From: Funiculus sociatus GB2-C1
Lineage (GTDB): Bacteria; Cyanobacteriota; Cyanobacteriia; Cyanobacteriales; FACHB-T130
DNA length: 64,000 bases
Reading direction: 5' to 3'
Assembly (NCBI RefSeq): GCF_039962115.1
Contig: NZ_JAMPKJ010000024.1
Location: forward strand, 19,061 to 83,060
Part shown: positions 35,501 to 46,735 of the stretch, one piece after another
Numbering within the stretch: position 1 is the stretch's first letter
Layout: each line of letters starts with the position of its first letter
Made by a program: the position numbers and the translations under genes
The notes under the pieces: generated by a model
Databases searched by the model: none
Told to the model about the DNA's origin: nothing
What the model saw: only the letters and a program-made list of their open reading frames with translations

Positions 35501-38500
35501 GACGACAACCGACGCACGGAACGTCATCTCCGGCAATAATCAGAATGGTGTCAGCATTAGCCAAGCCAGTTCCACCGGAAACCAGATATTAGGGAACTAC
35601 ATTGGCACCAATGCTGCTGGTACTGCCGATTTAGGTAACACTCTCAATGGTGTAGAAATTCAATACGTATCCAATAACATTATCGGCGGGACAGCCGCTG
35701 GCGCAGGTAATGTTATTTCTGGTAATAACAGTAACGGTATCTGGATTACAGGCAGCACTGCTACGGGGAACCAAGTACAAGGCAACTACATTGGCACCCA
35801 AGCCGATGGTAGCAGCGCTTTAGGGAATACTTTCCGGGGAGTGTGGCTTACCGATGCTAACGATAATATCATCGGCGGGACGGCAGCAGGAACTGGGAAT
35901 GCGATCGCTTTTAATGGTCAAGAAGGGGTATTGGTTAGTTCCGGCATTGGCAATGCTATCCTGGGGAACTCCATCTTCTCCAACACTAACTTAGGAATTG
36001 ATCTTGGCAGTATCGGCGTAACCGCTAACGATGTTGGCGATGGTGACGCGGGGGCGAACAATCTGCAAAATTTCCCGTTGCTGACTTCTGCGGTTTTAAA
36101 TGGTGTCAACACAACGGTTACAGGAACATTCAACAGCAACCCCAACGCTACATTCAGACTAGAATTTTTCTCTAACACAGCCTTAGATGCGTCTGGCAAT
36201 GGAGAGGGTAAAACATTCCTTGGCTTTACCAATGTAACGACTGATGCCAGTGGTAATGGCAGCTTTACGGCTAATTTGGCGACGACGGTAGCGTTGGGTA
36301 ACTTTATTACCGCAACAGCAACCAATTCCAACAACACCTCCGAGTTTTCCACCGGAATACCCGTTACCACACTTGTCAGTATTAATGCCATAGATGCTAC
36401 CGCTGCTGAATCAGGCACCGATACAGGCATTTACCAGATTACTCGAACTGGTACAACGGGCAATTTGACAGTAAATCTTGCTGTTGATGGTAGCAGCAGT
36501 GCTAGCGGAAATGACTATACACTGAGTAGCGGTGGTTTGTCGGTGGTGATTCCGGATGGGAAGAGTTTTGTCAATGTTACTCTTACTGCTGTTGATGGTA
36601 ATTTGCCAGAGTTAGAGGAAACGCTGCGGCTAAACTTGGCGATAGGTGCAGGTTACACCATTGATACTGATAATGATAATGCTACGGTAGCGATCGCATC
36701 CAACGACACGATTCAATACGCGATTATCACTGCTTCCCCTGCTCCCCCAACTCTAAACGAAGGTGACGCTGATAAGCAAACCGTTACCTTTACTGTCACA
36801 CGCAGCGGCGGGATTGGCGTAGCAAGTACCGTTGATTATGCAATTGGTGGGACTGCTACTTCTGGCACTGACTATAACAATATTCTGGTAAATGGTGAAG
36901 GAGCTGCTCTTTCTGGCACTATTAATTTTGCTGCTGGTGAGGAGACAAAGACGATTGAATTGGATGTCTTGGGTGACACAACATTTGAACTTGATGAAAA
37001 TATTTCTGTCACTCTCAGTAATCCTAACCTGACGGATGCCCCAGCAAGTTCTAAAATTACTACAGCTATAGCACAGGTAACGGTTGAAGACGATGACAAT
37101 CAACCTACTATCAGCATCAACGATGTCAGCGGAACCGAAGGAAATAACGACACAACTAACGCTACCTTTACTATTAGCCTTTCTGATGCAAGTAGCGAAA
37201 CTGTCACCGTAAATTACGCCACATCTGACGGTACAGCTACCACAATTGACGGAGATTACACTGGCGTTACATCAACACCAATCACCTTCAACCCTGGAGA
37301 AACAACCAAAACTATCACTGTTGCTATTAACGGTGATAATAAATTTGAGACAAATGAAACCTTTAACGTGAATCTCAGTGGTGCGACTAATGCCACCATT
37401 GCTGATAACACGGGAGTTGGTACGATTACTAATGATGATAATCAACCGCAAATTAGCATTGATGATGTCAGCGTAACTGAAGGCAACGACGGCACTGTTA
37501 ATGCCATCTTCACTGTTAGCCTCTCCAACCCCAGCAGCTTACCTGTCAGCATCAACTACGCCACAGCCAATAATACTGCGATCGCTAGTAGTGACTACAG
37601 TACTACCAATGGCACCTTAACCTTCAACCCTGGAGTCACCACTCAAACCATCAGCGTTCCGGTTATTGGTGAATTGGCAACTGAAGCAAATGAAAGCTTT
37701 TTTGTCAACCTGTCCAACCCAATCAATGCCACAATTGCCGATAACCAGGGTATCGGCACCATCATCGACAACGACGCGGCTGGCTTCACCATTTCCTCGA
37801 TTAGCGGTAACACTACCGAAGCCGGAGGAAAAGCCACCTTCACCGTAAAATTGAATAGCGCCCCCACCGCTGATGTCACAATTGGTTTAACCAGTTCTGA
37901 CACAAGCGAAGGCAAAGTCTCGGCATCTAGCCTCACTTTCAGTGCCAATAATTGGAATATCGCCCAGACTGTAACCGTCACTGGTGTTGATGATGCGATC
38001 GCTGATGGCAATATTCCTTACAGTATCATCACTGCTCCAGTAGTTAGCACTGATAATAAATACAACAACCTTAACCCTAACGATGTCGCTGTCACCAACA
38101 TCGACAATGACATTGCTGGCTTCACCATCACCCCAGCGAGGCGGCTACAAACCACCGAAGCGGGTGTCCAAGCCAGCTTCATAGTGAAACTCAATAGCCA
38201 ACCCACAGCTAATGTCACCCTTGGTTTAGTCAGTTCTGATACCACCGAAGGCATTTCCACCTCTAGCCTCACCTTCACCCCGAACAACTGGAATATTGCC
38301 CAAACTGTAACTGTTACGGGTGTGGATGATGTAGTTGTTGATGGTAACATCGCTTACAAGATACTCACTAAACCAGCCGTTAGCGCTGATAGTAAATACA
38401 ATCGGCTTAATCCGGTTAATGTCGCTGTTAGAAACGCGGACAACGACATCGTAGAATTTAACGTGATTAACGGCACATCAGTTTCTGAAACATTGGTGGG

Positions 38501-39035
38501 AACCACTCAAAGCGATCGCATCTATGGTTTTGGTGGACATGACACCATTTCCGCTGGACTAGGAAACGACCAAATTTACGGTGATGATGGCAACGACACG
38601 CTAATTGGCGATATCAGCAATAACTTGGTTGCAGGTGGCGATGACTTTATTTATGGCGGTACAGGAAGCGATCGCATCTATGGCAACGATGGCAATGATT
38701 TCCTCTACGGCGAGTCAGGAAACGATCTAATTTTCGGCGATTCTGGCAATGACCTTCTCAGAGGCGGCTTAGGCAATGATGTGGTTACGGGTGGTACTGG
38801 ACGCGATACTTTTGTCTTTGCCAGAGGCGAAGGCACTGACATCATCGGCGACTTTCAAATTGGTAGTGACTTCATTGGTTTAGCTGGCGGTTTGAGTTTG
38901 GGTCAGTTGTTGATTACACAAAGAAGTAGCCAAACTGTGATTACTCTATCCGACGGTGAGGTTTTAGCAGCTTTGAATAATGTTAATGCTGCTACTCTCC
39001 AAAGCTATGCTGCCAGCACTTTTGTGACGATTTAG
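32574..39035 (+). CDS. Giant exported RTX protein with lamin-tail, beta-helix and Calx-beta modules
   Basis: A 2153-residue protein without an N-terminal signal. Order: lamin-tail-like domain (about 2-150, [20 protein letters not shown]), a jelly-roll-like region (about 280-480), cadherin/Ig-like modules, a Calx-beta module, a CSLREA-type segment ([20 protein letters not shown], about 780), right-handed parallel beta-helix repeats ([18 protein letters not shown] type, about 870-1130), several Calx-beta domains ([34 protein letters not shown]) and hemolysin-type calcium-binding repeats ([20 protein letters not shown]). The C-terminal last ~80 residues form an RTX secretion module. The domain mix predicts type I secretion and a surface or extracellular adhesion/structural role. 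No type I transporter is nearby. The C-terminus is shared with the next gene. Confidence 0.9.
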   Translation: MADLYFSEYVEGSSNNKALEIYNGTGAAIDLEAAGYAIDIYSNGSPTPIHTFNLTGTVANSDVFVFALNNGTNPAIIAQADQLDTNQFNWYNGDDAIVLRKNTTIIDVIGQIGVDPGTEWGTGLTSTQDNTLTRNRSVTAGDTNPNDAFNPTAEWQGFLVNTFNGLGSYYATPVLNNSGSVTLPAINEDIPDPNNIGTKLFDLISGLVTDVNNDPQGIAVTGVDNSNGIWQYSLDGGSNWTKFGAVSDTNATVLGWTSLYTSQVGTAPSSQRLTFANLSGAIQTVGSGATTLTSLANSNIYTGYTTSSFTLDRTKGYTINFSVKINTEDHSPASAQKNPSQDSIADRAGFSIIAISSDGQKGIEIGFWDNEIWVQDDGVTPGNGSIFTHTVNSAERYFGSTTTLKDYSLSVLGNNYTLYANGTQILSGLLRDYTAFVGSIDPYETPNFIFLGDDTTSASASFDLTRVAVQVAEPRIRFVPNANYNGTTPNITFRAWDGTDGIVSGTTEVNASVNGGTTPFSSASETATITVNPINDAPTFVAGGNQNAIAGSGLQTVAGWASNFNPGATESTQSVDSYIVNVTSNSGIFATPPAIDPLTGNLTYTPTATIGTATTATVQVQVKDNGGTANGGVDTSVAQTFQITVNPGTPTVSIQAIDADAAEAGANTGTYQITRTGNTTGNLTVKFAVSNNSATSGDYTLTDSNGKAIAISNGIATVTLLDGQASFNITLSAVDDIQAEAAETLKLDLVADAAYAIASSQNTATVTIQQNDTVVINANDSGEGSLRQAIINANALIGTDTIGFQIGSGLQTITPLSALPTITDSVIIDGTTQPGFSGTPIIQLSGSGTGTGLEITAGNSTVRGLIFNGFQNGIELSAGGNNVIAGNFIGTNAVGNTAAGNSAWGVFINGSSNNIIGGTTAGTRNIISGNSVGLFVTGSGNQIQGNYIGTDVTGNVDLGNSADGISIQGTNNIIGGTTTDARNVISGNNQNGVSISQASSTGNQILGNYIGTNAAGTADLGNTLNGVEIQYVSNNIIGGTAAGAGNVISGNNSNGIWITGSTATGNQVQGNYIGTQADGSSALGNTFRGVWLTDANDNIIGGTAAGTGNAIAFNGQEGVLVSSGIGNAILGNSIFSNTNLGIDLGSIGVTANDVGDGDAGANNLQNFPLLTSAVLNGVNTTVTGTFNSNPNATFRLEFFSNTALDASGNGEGKTFLGFTNVTTDASGNGSFTANLATTVALGNFITATATNSNNTSEFSTGIPVTTLVSINAIDATAAESGTDTGIYQITRTGTTGNLTVNLAVDGSSSASGNDYTLSSGGLSVVIPDGKSFVNVTLTAVDGNLPELEETLRLNLAIGAGYTIDTDNDNATVAIASNDTIQYAIITASPAPPTLNEGDADKQTVTFTVTRSGGIGVASTVDYAIGGTATSGTDYNNILVNGEGAALSGTINFAAGEETKTIELDVLGDTTFELDENISVTLSNPNLTDAPASSKITTAIAQVTVEDDDNQPTISINDVSGTEGNNDTTNATFTISLSDASSETVTVNYATSDGTATTIDGDYTGVTSTPITFNPGETTKTITVAINGDNKFETNETFNVNLSGATNATIADNTGVGTITNDDNQPQISIDDVSVTEGNDGTVNAIFTVSLSNPSSLPVSINYATANNTAIASSDYSTTNGTLTFNPGVTTQTISVPVIGELATEANESFFVNLSNPINATIADNQGIGTIIDNDAAGFTISSISGNTTEAGGKATFTVKLNSAPTADVTIGLTSSDTSEGKVSASSLTFSANNWNIAQTVTVTGVDDAIADGNIPYSIITAPVVSTDNKYNNLNPNDVAVTNIDNDIAGFTITPARRLQTTEAGVQASFIVKLNSQPTANVTLGLVSSDTTEGISTSSLTFTPNNWNIAQTVTVTGVDDVVVDGNIAYKILTKPAVSADSKYNRLNPVNVAVRNADNDIVEFNVINGTSVSETLVGTTQSDRIYGFGGHDTISAGLGNDQIYGDDGNDTLIGDISNNLVAGGDDFIYGGTGSDRIYGNDGNDFLYGESGNDLIFGDSGNDLLRGGLGNDVVTGGTGRDTFVFARGEGTDIIGDFQIGSDFIGLAGGLSLGQLLITQRSSQTVITLSDGEVLAALNNVNAATLQSYAASTFVTI

Positions 39036-39531
39036 TATCTAACCCCTAACTCCTTCCCGATTCCGGCAAGGGGAAAAACATTAGCCCTTCTCCTCAAAAG
39101 AGAGGGCTTTAAGTCTTTGCGTATAAATTTTAAAGCTACTGTAAAACTTTGACGAAGTTTCTAATCACTACGCTATTTGGCGTATATCATCCCCCTAAAG
39201 ATAGATTATAGTCAAGAAAAGAAACCAATATTGAGAGGGATGGATACTGAAAAACTACCGACTTCACAGTTGTACGCGATCGCAGACAGCACTGCCTGAG
39301 CGTAATCACCGTTATAAGCGGGTAAAAAAGATTACATTAATGTCCGCCCTCACTTACCTTGCCACCCAAATAACGCCATCTGCGTCAGACTCCTAACCCA
39401 CTGGTGGCGGGTGCATTACCAAAATAATTAATTTTTTGTCAATACCACCAAGTTATTTGGCAGCGCGATGTGTTGCGATTCGCGCCCGACTTTTGATGGC
39501 TTCTAGTAACTAACTATAAGGAATCCTCACG
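39036..39531. other. Gene-free stretch between the two RTX genes
   Basis: It contains the hairpin at 39083-39108 and then AT-rich DNA leading to the ribosome binding site AAGGAATCCTCAC before GTG 39532. No gene is supported. Confidence 0.5.
39083..39108 (+). terminator. Hairpin after the first RTX gene
   Basis: AGCCCTTCTC (39083-) pairs with GAGAGGGCT (39100-39108) with one bulged base, and TTTAAG follows. It is a plausible terminator for the 6.5-kb gene. Confidence 0.55.
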
Positions 39532-42500
39532 GTGCAAGACCTCAACCAGAACGCCAACAATCAAGACTCCACCAATTCTATGACTGAAGTTACTTCCACC
39601 GCCGCCAATAAACAGATTGTTTTCATCGATGCCACAGTTGCGGATAAAGAAAGCCTGGCGGCGGGTGTCGCATCGGGAACTGAGGTAATTATCCTTGACT
39701 CCACGCGGGATGGTGTAGCACAGATTACCGAAGTGTTGGCAAATCGCAGCGATATCGCCAGCGTTCACATTGTCTCCCACGGTGCTGAAGGCAATTTGCA
39801 ACTGGGAGCGAGTGCGGTTAACGCGGATAACCTACAAGCTTACAGCAACTCTCTACAGCAGTGGGCGAGTGTTTTAACAGCGGACGCCGATATTCTTCTG
39901 TATGGTTGCGACGTAGCATCTGGAGAGACTGGGGAAGCCTTCGTGCAACAGCTGAGTCAGTTGACGGGTGCTGACGTTGCTGCTTCTGATGACTTGACGG
40001 GGAGCACGGCGCTGGGAGGTGACTGGGATTTAGAGGTAGCAACTGGGCAAATTGAGTCAGCTCTTGCCTTTGATGCACCGAGAAGGGAGGCGTACCAGTC
40101 TGTATTGCCTTTGTCATTTGCACCCAAGACTGACATTGGGGTGGGAAATAGTCCCTCTTCTGTAGCCGTAGGAGACTTCAACAGGGACGGTCGGCTCGAC
40201 CTCGCCACGGCAAACCAAAGCTCCAACAACGTTTCGGTACTCTTAGGCAATGCTACGGGAGGCTTTGCTGCTGCCACTAACTTTGGGGTGGGAAGTAGTC
40301 CCGAGTCTGTAGCCGTAGGAGACTTCAACGGGGACGGTCGGCTCGACCTCGCCACACCAAACTATGCCTCTAACAACGTTTCGGTACTCTTAGGCAATGC
40401 TACGGGAGGCTTTGCTGCTGCCACTAACTTTGAGCTAGGGACACGTCCCAATTCTGTAGCCGTAGGAGACTTCAACGGGGACGGTAGGCTCGACCTCGCC
40501 ACGGCAAACCAAGTCCCTAACAACGTTTCGGTACTCTTAGGCAATGCTACGGGAGGCTTTGCTGCTGCCACTAACTTTGGGGTGGGAAATAGTCCCTCTT
40601 CTGTAGCCGTAGGAGACTTCAACGGGGACGGTCGGCTCGACCTCGCCACAGCAAACTATGGCTCTAGCAACGTTTCGGTACTCTTAGGCAATGCTACGGG
40701 AGGCTTTGCTGCTGCCACTAACTTTGGGGTGGGAAGTAATCCCTCTTCTGTAGCCGTAGGAGACTTCAACGGGGACGGTCGGCTCGACCTCGCCACAGCA
40801 AATTATCTCTCTAACAACGTTTCGGTACTATTAGGCAATGCTACGGGAGGCTTTGCTGCTGCCACTAACTTTGAGCTAGGGACACGTCCCTATTCTGTAG
40901 CCGTAGGAGACTTTAACGGGGACGGTAGGCTCGACCTCGTCACGGCAAACCTTGTATCTAACAACGTTTCGGTACTCTTAGGCAATGCTACGGGAGGCTT
41001 TGCTGCTGCCACTAACTTTGGGGTGGGAAGTAATCCCTCTTCTGTAGCCGTAGGAGACTTCAACGGGGACGGTCGGCTCGACCTCGCCACGGCAAACTCT
41101 AGAAATGACACCGTTTCGATACTACTTAATACTTATACATTGAACTCTGCCCCTGTCCTCAACAACACAGGCAACCCCACCCTAACAGAAATCCTCGAAG
41201 ACCCAACCAGCAACAATGGCACCCTTGTTTCTGCCCTCATCGCCAGTGGTGCTGGCGGCAACCCCATCACCGACGCTGACACGGGTGCTGTCGAAGGCAT
41301 CGCCGTCATCGGTGTAGACAATACTAACGGGACCTGGCAATACTCCACCACTGGTGGTGCGAGCTGGGCTAATTTTAACGTCTCTGCTACCTCTGCCACA
41401 GTTTTAACGGATACAGCTAACGACAGGATTCGCTTCGTCCCCAATCTCAACTACAATGGCAGCGTCGCAGACGGAATCACCTTCCGCGCTTGGGATGCCA
41501 CAGACGGACACGCCAGTGGCACTACCGGGGTCAACCCTGGTGCTGGTGGTGGCGAAACCGCCTTCAGTACCACTTCAGAAACAGCGAGTATCACCGTCAC
41601 CCCCGTCAACGACGCCCCCGTCGCTGTCAACGACAGCCTCACCACCAGCGAAGACACGCCACTCATCCTCTCGCAACTGCTAGCTAACGACACCGATGCC
41701 GAGGGCAATGCCCTGACCATCACCGAAATTGCCCAGCCCAGCAACGGCACAGTGGTGAGGAATGCTGATGGCACCTACACCTACACCCCCAGCGCCAACT
41801 ACAACGGCACTGACAGCTTCACCTACACCATCAGCGACAACCAAGGCGGCACTTCCACCGCCACGGCAAATCTTAACGTCACTCCCGTCAACGATGCCCC
41901 TACCTTCAATGCAGGCGCTTCTCAAGTCGTCATGGCAAATTCGGGAGTGCAAACCGTTACCGGATGGGCTACTAATTTTAATCCGGGTGCAGCCAACGAA
42001 TCTACTCAAACACTTGACAGCTACATAGTTAATGTAGTGGGCAACGCAAATATTTTTAAAGACGCACCCACCATCGATGCTCAGGGCAACCTGACATTCA
42101 CCCCAGTTGCTAACCTTACCACCAGCACCACTGCAACCATCGAAGTCCGCGCCAAAGATAACGGCGGAACCACCAATGGTGGCGTCGATACCTCAGCGGC
42201 AAAGACTTTCAACATTACCGTCAACCCAGAACCGAAGATTACCATCAGTGATGTCACCCTTACTGAAGGCAACAGAGGTGTCAGCTATGCTGAGTTCAAA
42301 GTTTCGCTTTCCAACGCCAGCAGCAGTGTTGTCAGTGTCAACTACGCTACCGCTAACAACACAGCTGCTGCTGGCAGCGACTACACCGCCACCAACGGCA
42401 TCTTAACTTTTGATCCCGGTGTCACTAGCAAAACCTTCCGGGTAGCTGTCAATGGTGACAGGGTGGATGAAGCAAATGAAAGCTTTTTTGTCAACCTGTC

Positions 42501-43500
42501 TAATCCCAGCAAAGCCACAATTGCGGATGCTCAAGGAGTCGGAAATATCACCGATAACGACACCGCAGGTTTCACCATCACCCCAATCAGCGGCAATACT
42601 AGCGAAGCAGGTGGTACGGCAAGCTTCAGCGTCAAACTAAATAGCAAACCGACTGCTAACGTGGCTCTAGGTTTAGCCAGTTCCGACACCACCGAAGGCA
42701 CTCTTTCCACAAATACGCTCACTTTCACGGCGAATAACTGGAATGTGGCGCAAGCTGTCACCGTTAAAGGTGTTGACGATACGCTGGTTGATGGTAATCT
42801 TGCTTACAAGATCGTTACTAACCCGGCTGTTAGCGCTGACAGTAAATATAACAACCTGAATCCGCTTGATGTCACTGTCACCAACATCGACAACGATGTT
42901 GCCACCACCAACGTTATCAATGGCAATAGTTTAGTTGCCATTTCCGAAACGTTGGTAGGAACAGCTCAAAACGACCTGATTAACGGTTATGGCGGTCACG
43001 ATACCATGAGTGGTGGTATGGGTAGCGATCGCATCTACGGCGGCGATGGCAACGATAACTTAATCGGCGATACTACTGCTCTAACGGGAACTTTTGGTGG
43101 CGACGATCTGATTTGGGGCGGTACGGGAAGCGATCGCATCTACGGTGGTTATGGCAATGATATGCTGTACGGCGAAGCTGGAAACGACCTTCTTTGGGGC
43201 GACGCTGGCAACGACTTACTCACTGGCGGTACTGGTAACGATATTCTTACAGGTGGTGCTGGACGCGATACTTTTGTCCTAGCTAAGGGTGAAGGTAGCG
43301 ATATGATTACTGACTTCCGAGTTGGTGAAGATTTGATTGGTTTAGCTGGTGGTTTAAGTTTAGGTCAGGTGTCAATTACGCAAAGAAGCACTCAAACTGT
43401 GATTACTAATAACTCCAATGGTGAGTTGTTAGCCGCTTTGAATAATGTTAATGCTGCTACTTTCCAAAGCTACGCTTCCAGCACTTTCGTAACTATCTAA
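39532..43500 (+). CDS. DUF4347 / FG-GAP repeat RTX exoprotein
   Basis: A 1322-residue protein starting at GTG 39532 with a good ribosome binding site. Order: DUF4347 domain (about 30-185, VIILDSTRDGVAQITEVL, HIVSHGAEGNLQLG, ILLYGCDVASGETG); seven FG-GAP/VCBS-like repeats (about 200-545), each with the calcium loop DFNGDGRLDL; cadherin/Ig-like modules; Calx-beta domains; and RTX repeats with C-terminal secretion module (GRDTFVLAKGEGSDMITDF). The DUF4347 domain is common at the start of large cyanobacterial exoproteins. The FG-GAP repeats probably form a beta-propeller. The C-terminal 250 residues closely match those of the preceding gene. Confidence 0.92.
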   Translation: MQDLNQNANNQDSTNSMTEVTSTAANKQIVFIDATVADKESLAAGVASGTEVIILDSTRDGVAQITEVLANRSDIASVHIVSHGAEGNLQLGASAVNADNLQAYSNSLQQWASVLTADADILLYGCDVASGETGEAFVQQLSQLTGADVAASDDLTGSTALGGDWDLEVATGQIESALAFDAPRREAYQSVLPLSFAPKTDIGVGNSPSSVAVGDFNRDGRLDLATANQSSNNVSVLLGNATGGFAAATNFGVGSSPESVAVGDFNGDGRLDLATPNYASNNVSVLLGNATGGFAAATNFELGTRPNSVAVGDFNGDGRLDLATANQVPNNVSVLLGNATGGFAAATNFGVGNSPSSVAVGDFNGDGRLDLATANYGSSNVSVLLGNATGGFAAATNFGVGSNPSSVAVGDFNGDGRLDLATANYLSNNVSVLLGNATGGFAAATNFELGTRPYSVAVGDFNGDGRLDLVTANLVSNNVSVLLGNATGGFAAATNFGVGSNPSSVAVGDFNGDGRLDLATANSRNDTVSILLNTYTLNSAPVLNNTGNPTLTEILEDPTSNNGTLVSALIASGAGGNPITDADTGAVEGIAVIGVDNTNGTWQYSTTGGASWANFNVSATSATVLTDTANDRIRFVPNLNYNGSVADGITFRAWDATDGHASGTTGVNPGAGGGETAFSTTSETASITVTPVNDAPVAVNDSLTTSEDTPLILSQLLANDTDAEGNALTITEIAQPSNGTVVRNADGTYTYTPSANYNGTDSFTYTISDNQGGTSTATANLNVTPVNDAPTFNAGASQVVMANSGVQTVTGWATNFNPGAANESTQTLDSYIVNVVGNANIFKDAPTIDAQGNLTFTPVANLTTSTTATIEVRAKDNGGTTNGGVDTSAAKTFNITVNPEPKITISDVTLTEGNRGVSYAEFKVSLSNASSSVVSVNYATANNTAAAGSDYTATNGILTFDPGVTSKTFRVAVNGDRVDEANESFFVNLSNPSKATIADAQGVGNITDNDTAGFTITPISGNTSEAGGTASFSVKLNSKPTANVALGLASSDTTEGTLSTNTLTFTANNWNVAQAVTVKGVDDTLVDGNLAYKIVTNPAVSADSKYNNLNPLDVTVTNIDNDVATTNVINGNSLVAISETLVGTAQNDLINGYGGHDTMSGGMGSDRIYGGDGNDNLIGDTTALTGTFGGDDLIWGGTGSDRIYGGYGNDMLYGEAGNDLLWGDAGNDLLTGGTGNDILTGGAGRDTFVLAKGEGSDMITDFRVGEDLIGLAGGLSLGQVSITQRSTQTVITNNSNGELLAALNNVNAATFQSYASSTFVTI
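40135..41145 (+). repeat. Seven tandem 147-bp repeats encoding the FG-GAP propeller blades
   Basis: Units of 49 codons (for example beginning at 40135, 40282 and 41017) are almost identical at the DNA level, while a few codons after the calcium loop vary (NQSS, NYAS, NQVP, NYGS, NYLS, NLVS). The last unit is shortened. Homogeneity implies recent expansion or gene conversion, and the seven-fold number fits a seven-bladed propeller. Confidence 0.92.
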
Positions 43501-43533
43501 GTGTAGGAAAACCGGATTCCTAGAAGGTAAAAT

Positions 43534-43561
43534 CGCTGCACCTATGTCAATGGGTGCAGCG
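43534..43561 (+). terminator. Hairpin after the DUF4347 RTX gene
   Basis: CGCTGCACC (43534-43542) and GGTGCAGCG (43553-43561) form a nine-base-pair stem with a ten-base loop, 33 bases after the stop. It lacks a long T run. Confidence 0.6.
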
Positions 43562-43746
43562 AACTGATACCATCAAGTCGGCGATATTATACGCCACAAT
43601 CCAAGGACGCGGAAACCCCGCCTCTACAAAGTGGAGCTTCACTCCCCCAATCCCTGTGTACAAGGGTAAGGGTGCAGCCAGCAGCTACCATGAATGCAAT
43701 ATTATTTAGCTGAAAACGCCACATCCTTTAGGTCGGAGAAAAAAGA

Positions 43747-46479
43747 ATGCTTCCGAAAAAATCAACTTCATACTTGTGCGCCACTTTGTTAGTTTCGGGG
43801 TTAGTTTCGGGAATACTCGCCACCACCGCCACTGCACAAACTATAGAGTCTTTATCTGAACAGTCTTCATCTGAAATATTAGAAGTAAAAGCAGACACCA
43901 TCACTGTAGAAAATGATTTACCTGCAACTGAGGCATCTGAAGAAGCCGAAAAACTCGAAGTCGAAACTAATACTACAATTTTTGAAATAAAAAATACTTC
44001 ACCTGCAATTACAAATCCAAAAAAAATAGCAGATGTAGAGTTACCGCCTCGTACCTTAAACGAGTTTGGTAAAATCTCGCCGGAAGTTAACGCCGAACCC
44101 GCACAAAATTCTCCAATAAGTAGCCAGAAAACCGCACAAACGACTGCAACACCAACCGAATCAACTGTAAAAATTCTCCCGCGTGTGGGGGTAAACTTTA
44201 CCAGCGGCCCAGGTGTTGGCTACTCTAGTTCGTTTACTAGCTTAGAAGGTTTTCTACCTCTATCTTCAGGTAAAACTAATAACCTGCCATTTCTAGAAGG
44301 ACGAGTCCTATTATCAACAGAAAATGCTCTCATCAGCAGTAATTTGCTTTTAGGTTATCGCACTTACAATCCTAAAGATAACCGCGTCTATGGCGGTTAT
44401 GTCGCCTACAACACCCGCGACACAGGAAATAGCCACTTCAACCAACTAGGTGTAGGAGTTGAAAGCTTAGGGGATTGGGATGTTCGCGCTAATGCTTATA
44501 TACCAGTTGGCGATACCCGCCAAAAGACACAAGAAACCATTTCTAATAATAATTTGTCCTTATCAGAACCTGTATTTCAGGGGAATTTTTTAGCGCAGAC
44601 TCGGACTCAGCAAGGACAAATTAACCGCCGCTTTGAAGCAGCGATGGCAGGATTTGATGTTGAGGCTGGTACAAAAATTGCTCAGATAGGTAAGACGGGC
44701 GATCTGCGGGGTTATGCTGGATTATATTATTATGATGCTCCCGGTAGTGCCGATATTTTGGGGTTTAGCACTCGTTTAGAAGCCCGTCCTACTGATAATT
44801 TGCGGCTAGGAGTTTCCCTTTCAAATGATGCTACTTTTGGGACTAATTTGGTGCTAAGCGTGGGGGCGAATTTCCCTGGTACTCGTCCGAGAAATATAGG
44901 TAAAGGAAATACGGTGTTGGTGCGTTTGGGAGAATCTGTCGCCCGAAATGTAAATATTGTAGTGGATGAGCAACAGGAAGTTGAATCATTTACACGACAA
45001 GAAACTGTTTTTGTTACTAACCCGAATACTGGTCAACCTTGGAGATTTCAACACGTTAATTTGGGGATAGGAACGGGTAACGGTACATTTGAAAGTCCGA
45101 CTGGAGATGTTGCTTCAGCTTTGGCTGTGGCGCAGCCGGAGGATATTGTTTATGTGCAACCAGGGACAAATCCAAGTATTCCCGCCTTCCAAATTCCTGA
45201 TAGGGTGCAGGTGCTTTCTACTGGCCCCGTGCAGCGGATAAATACGGTAGAGTTAGGTAATTTACAATTGCCGTCCTCTGGTGCTGGTGTGCGTCCACAG
45301 GTGACGGGAACGGTAACGATAGGTAATAGAACTACGCTTTCTGGATTTGAAATTGCTACTACTACTGGTGCTGGTATTGCGGGGACAAATATCAGCGATG
45401 TGACAATTCGAGAGAATGCGATCGCATCTTCTGTAAGCGAGGGTATTTTACTTCAGAATGTGGCTGGGCAGGTAGCGATCGCTAACAACACAATCAACAA
45501 TTCTGGTTTGGAAGGCTTCTCTTTGCGTAATAATCAAGGACAAGTCACTCTGTCGCTTACAGAGAACAGTATTGCCAATAATGGTGCTGCTGCTGACGAC
45601 GGGGACGGAGTTAATGTCGAACTTAGCAATAGCGCTACAGGGACGTTCAACATAGAAAAGAACGCGATCGCTAACAATAGCAGTAATAATGGCATCGCAG
45701 ATGGAATCGAAATCAGAATTATCGATAATGCTTCTGGAACGTTTAATGTTTCTGATAATCAGATAACCACAAATCAGTTTAAGGGGATTAATATTCAACT
45801 TGACTCTACATCCTCTGGGACATTCAATATTACCAACAACAGTATTCAAGAGAACCTTGACGACGGGATTACTCTGCAACTGAACGATCAAGCAACTGGA
45901 ACCTTCAATATTTCTAACAACCCAGAAATTTCTCAAAATGGTTTGTTCGGCATTGCTATATTACTGTCCGACAGCACTTCGGGAACGTTCAACATTACTA
46001 GCAATACGATTCAAGAAAATCAAAATAATGGGGTGAATATTCAATTAAACGATACAGCAGCAGCAACCATTAATGTTTCCAATAATCAGCAAATTGCTAG
46101 AAATGGATTAAACGGGATTTTTACAACGACGAGTGAAACATCCCAACTCCGGCTAACAATTGAATCGAATCAAATTTCCGAAAATTCTTTTACCTCGCTT
46201 TCTATTAACAGTTTTGGTTCTAGTAATACTTTTGCTAGTGTCGCCTTGAACACTTTAACTGGCGGTCCATTGGGCGATTTAGAAGTGATAGCGAGTGGAG
46301 TTGATGATATTGTTTGCTTGCGATCGCGTCAAAATACAATTGGCAATCTTTTGTTAGATGATAGTCTTGGGGGGACGATACAGGCAGAGGATGGAATATC
46401 CACTAATAACATTGCCACAAGTAATGTCACTAATTGGTCAGGAACTAATGTAGCGGCTAGGAGCTGTGGTTTCCCGTAA
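43747..46479 (+). CDS. Outer-membrane inverse-autotransporter-like barrel with beta-helix
   Basis: A 910-residue protein with a signal peptide (LLVSGLVSGILATTATAQ, about 14-31). Residues about 140-400 form a beta-barrel of the inverse autotransporter (intimin-like) type: LPRVGVNFTSGPGVGYSSSF, NLLLGYRTYNPKDNRVYGGY, VRANAYIPVGDTRQ and LGVSLSNDATFGTNL. The rest (about 420-910) is beta-helix repeat (FNITNNSIQENLDDGI, and units of Asx-rich SGTFNI). In intimin-like proteins the N-terminal barrel sits in the outer membrane and the C-terminal passenger faces out. It is in the same orientation as the two RTX genes and begins 247 bases after them. Adhesion is inferred. Confidence 0.78.
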   Translation: MLPKKSTSYLCATLLVSGLVSGILATTATAQTIESLSEQSSSEILEVKADTITVENDLPATEASEEAEKLEVETNTTIFEIKNTSPAITNPKKIADVELPPRTLNEFGKISPEVNAEPAQNSPISSQKTAQTTATPTESTVKILPRVGVNFTSGPGVGYSSSFTSLEGFLPLSSGKTNNLPFLEGRVLLSTENALISSNLLLGYRTYNPKDNRVYGGYVAYNTRDTGNSHFNQLGVGVESLGDWDVRANAYIPVGDTRQKTQETISNNNLSLSEPVFQGNFLAQTRTQQGQINRRFEAAMAGFDVEAGTKIAQIGKTGDLRGYAGLYYYDAPGSADILGFSTRLEARPTDNLRLGVSLSNDATFGTNLVLSVGANFPGTRPRNIGKGNTVLVRLGESVARNVNIVVDEQQEVESFTRQETVFVTNPNTGQPWRFQHVNLGIGTGNGTFESPTGDVASALAVAQPEDIVYVQPGTNPSIPAFQIPDRVQVLSTGPVQRINTVELGNLQLPSSGAGVRPQVTGTVTIGNRTTLSGFEIATTTGAGIAGTNISDVTIRENAIASSVSEGILLQNVAGQVAIANNTINNSGLEGFSLRNNQGQVTLSLTENSIANNGAAADDGDGVNVELSNSATGTFNIEKNAIANNSSNNGIADGIEIRIIDNASGTFNVSDNQITTNQFKGINIQLDSTSSGTFNITNNSIQENLDDGITLQLNDQATGTFNISNNPEISQNGLFGIAILLSDSTSGTFNITSNTIQENQNNGVNIQLNDTAAATINVSNNQQIARNGLNGIFTTTSETSQLRLTIESNQISENSFTSLSINSFGSSNTFASVALNTLTGGPLGDLEVIASGVDDIVCLRSRQNTIGNLLLDDSLGGTIQAEDGISTNNIATSNVTNWSGTNVAARSCGFP

Positions 46480-46541
46480 AAGATAAAGTAAAATCAATCC
46501 TACCAAATATAGAAATTCTCAAAATTGTGATCCAGCCCTTC

Positions 46542-46574
46542 AGATACCCGACTTCTTAGAGAAGTCGGGTATCT
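46542..46574. terminator. Perfect 15-bp hairpin before trpS
   Basis: AGATACCCGACTTCT (46542-46556), loop TAG, AGAAGTCGGGTATCT (46560-46574). It is a strong terminator-like structure 60 bases after the outer-membrane gene and probably a dispersed cyanobacterial palindrome as well. Confidence 0.75.
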
Positions 46575-46735
46575 TGCTTTCACGAATCATTTAGGAATGC
46601 TATAGGTTGTAAACCGTATACACACGAAAAATTTTGTCTGTCTGTTTTTACCAGAGTATCGTCACAAGACGCAAGAAAATGTCAAACTAAATAAATGTGT
46701 TTTTTTAACTTTCGCAAACAGTTAAATTGAAGTTT

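Noticed and set aside
40135..41145. Array resembling a CRISPR or satellite by its regular repeats
   Set aside because: Units are 147 bases, in frame and encode FG-GAP blades; there are no spacers.
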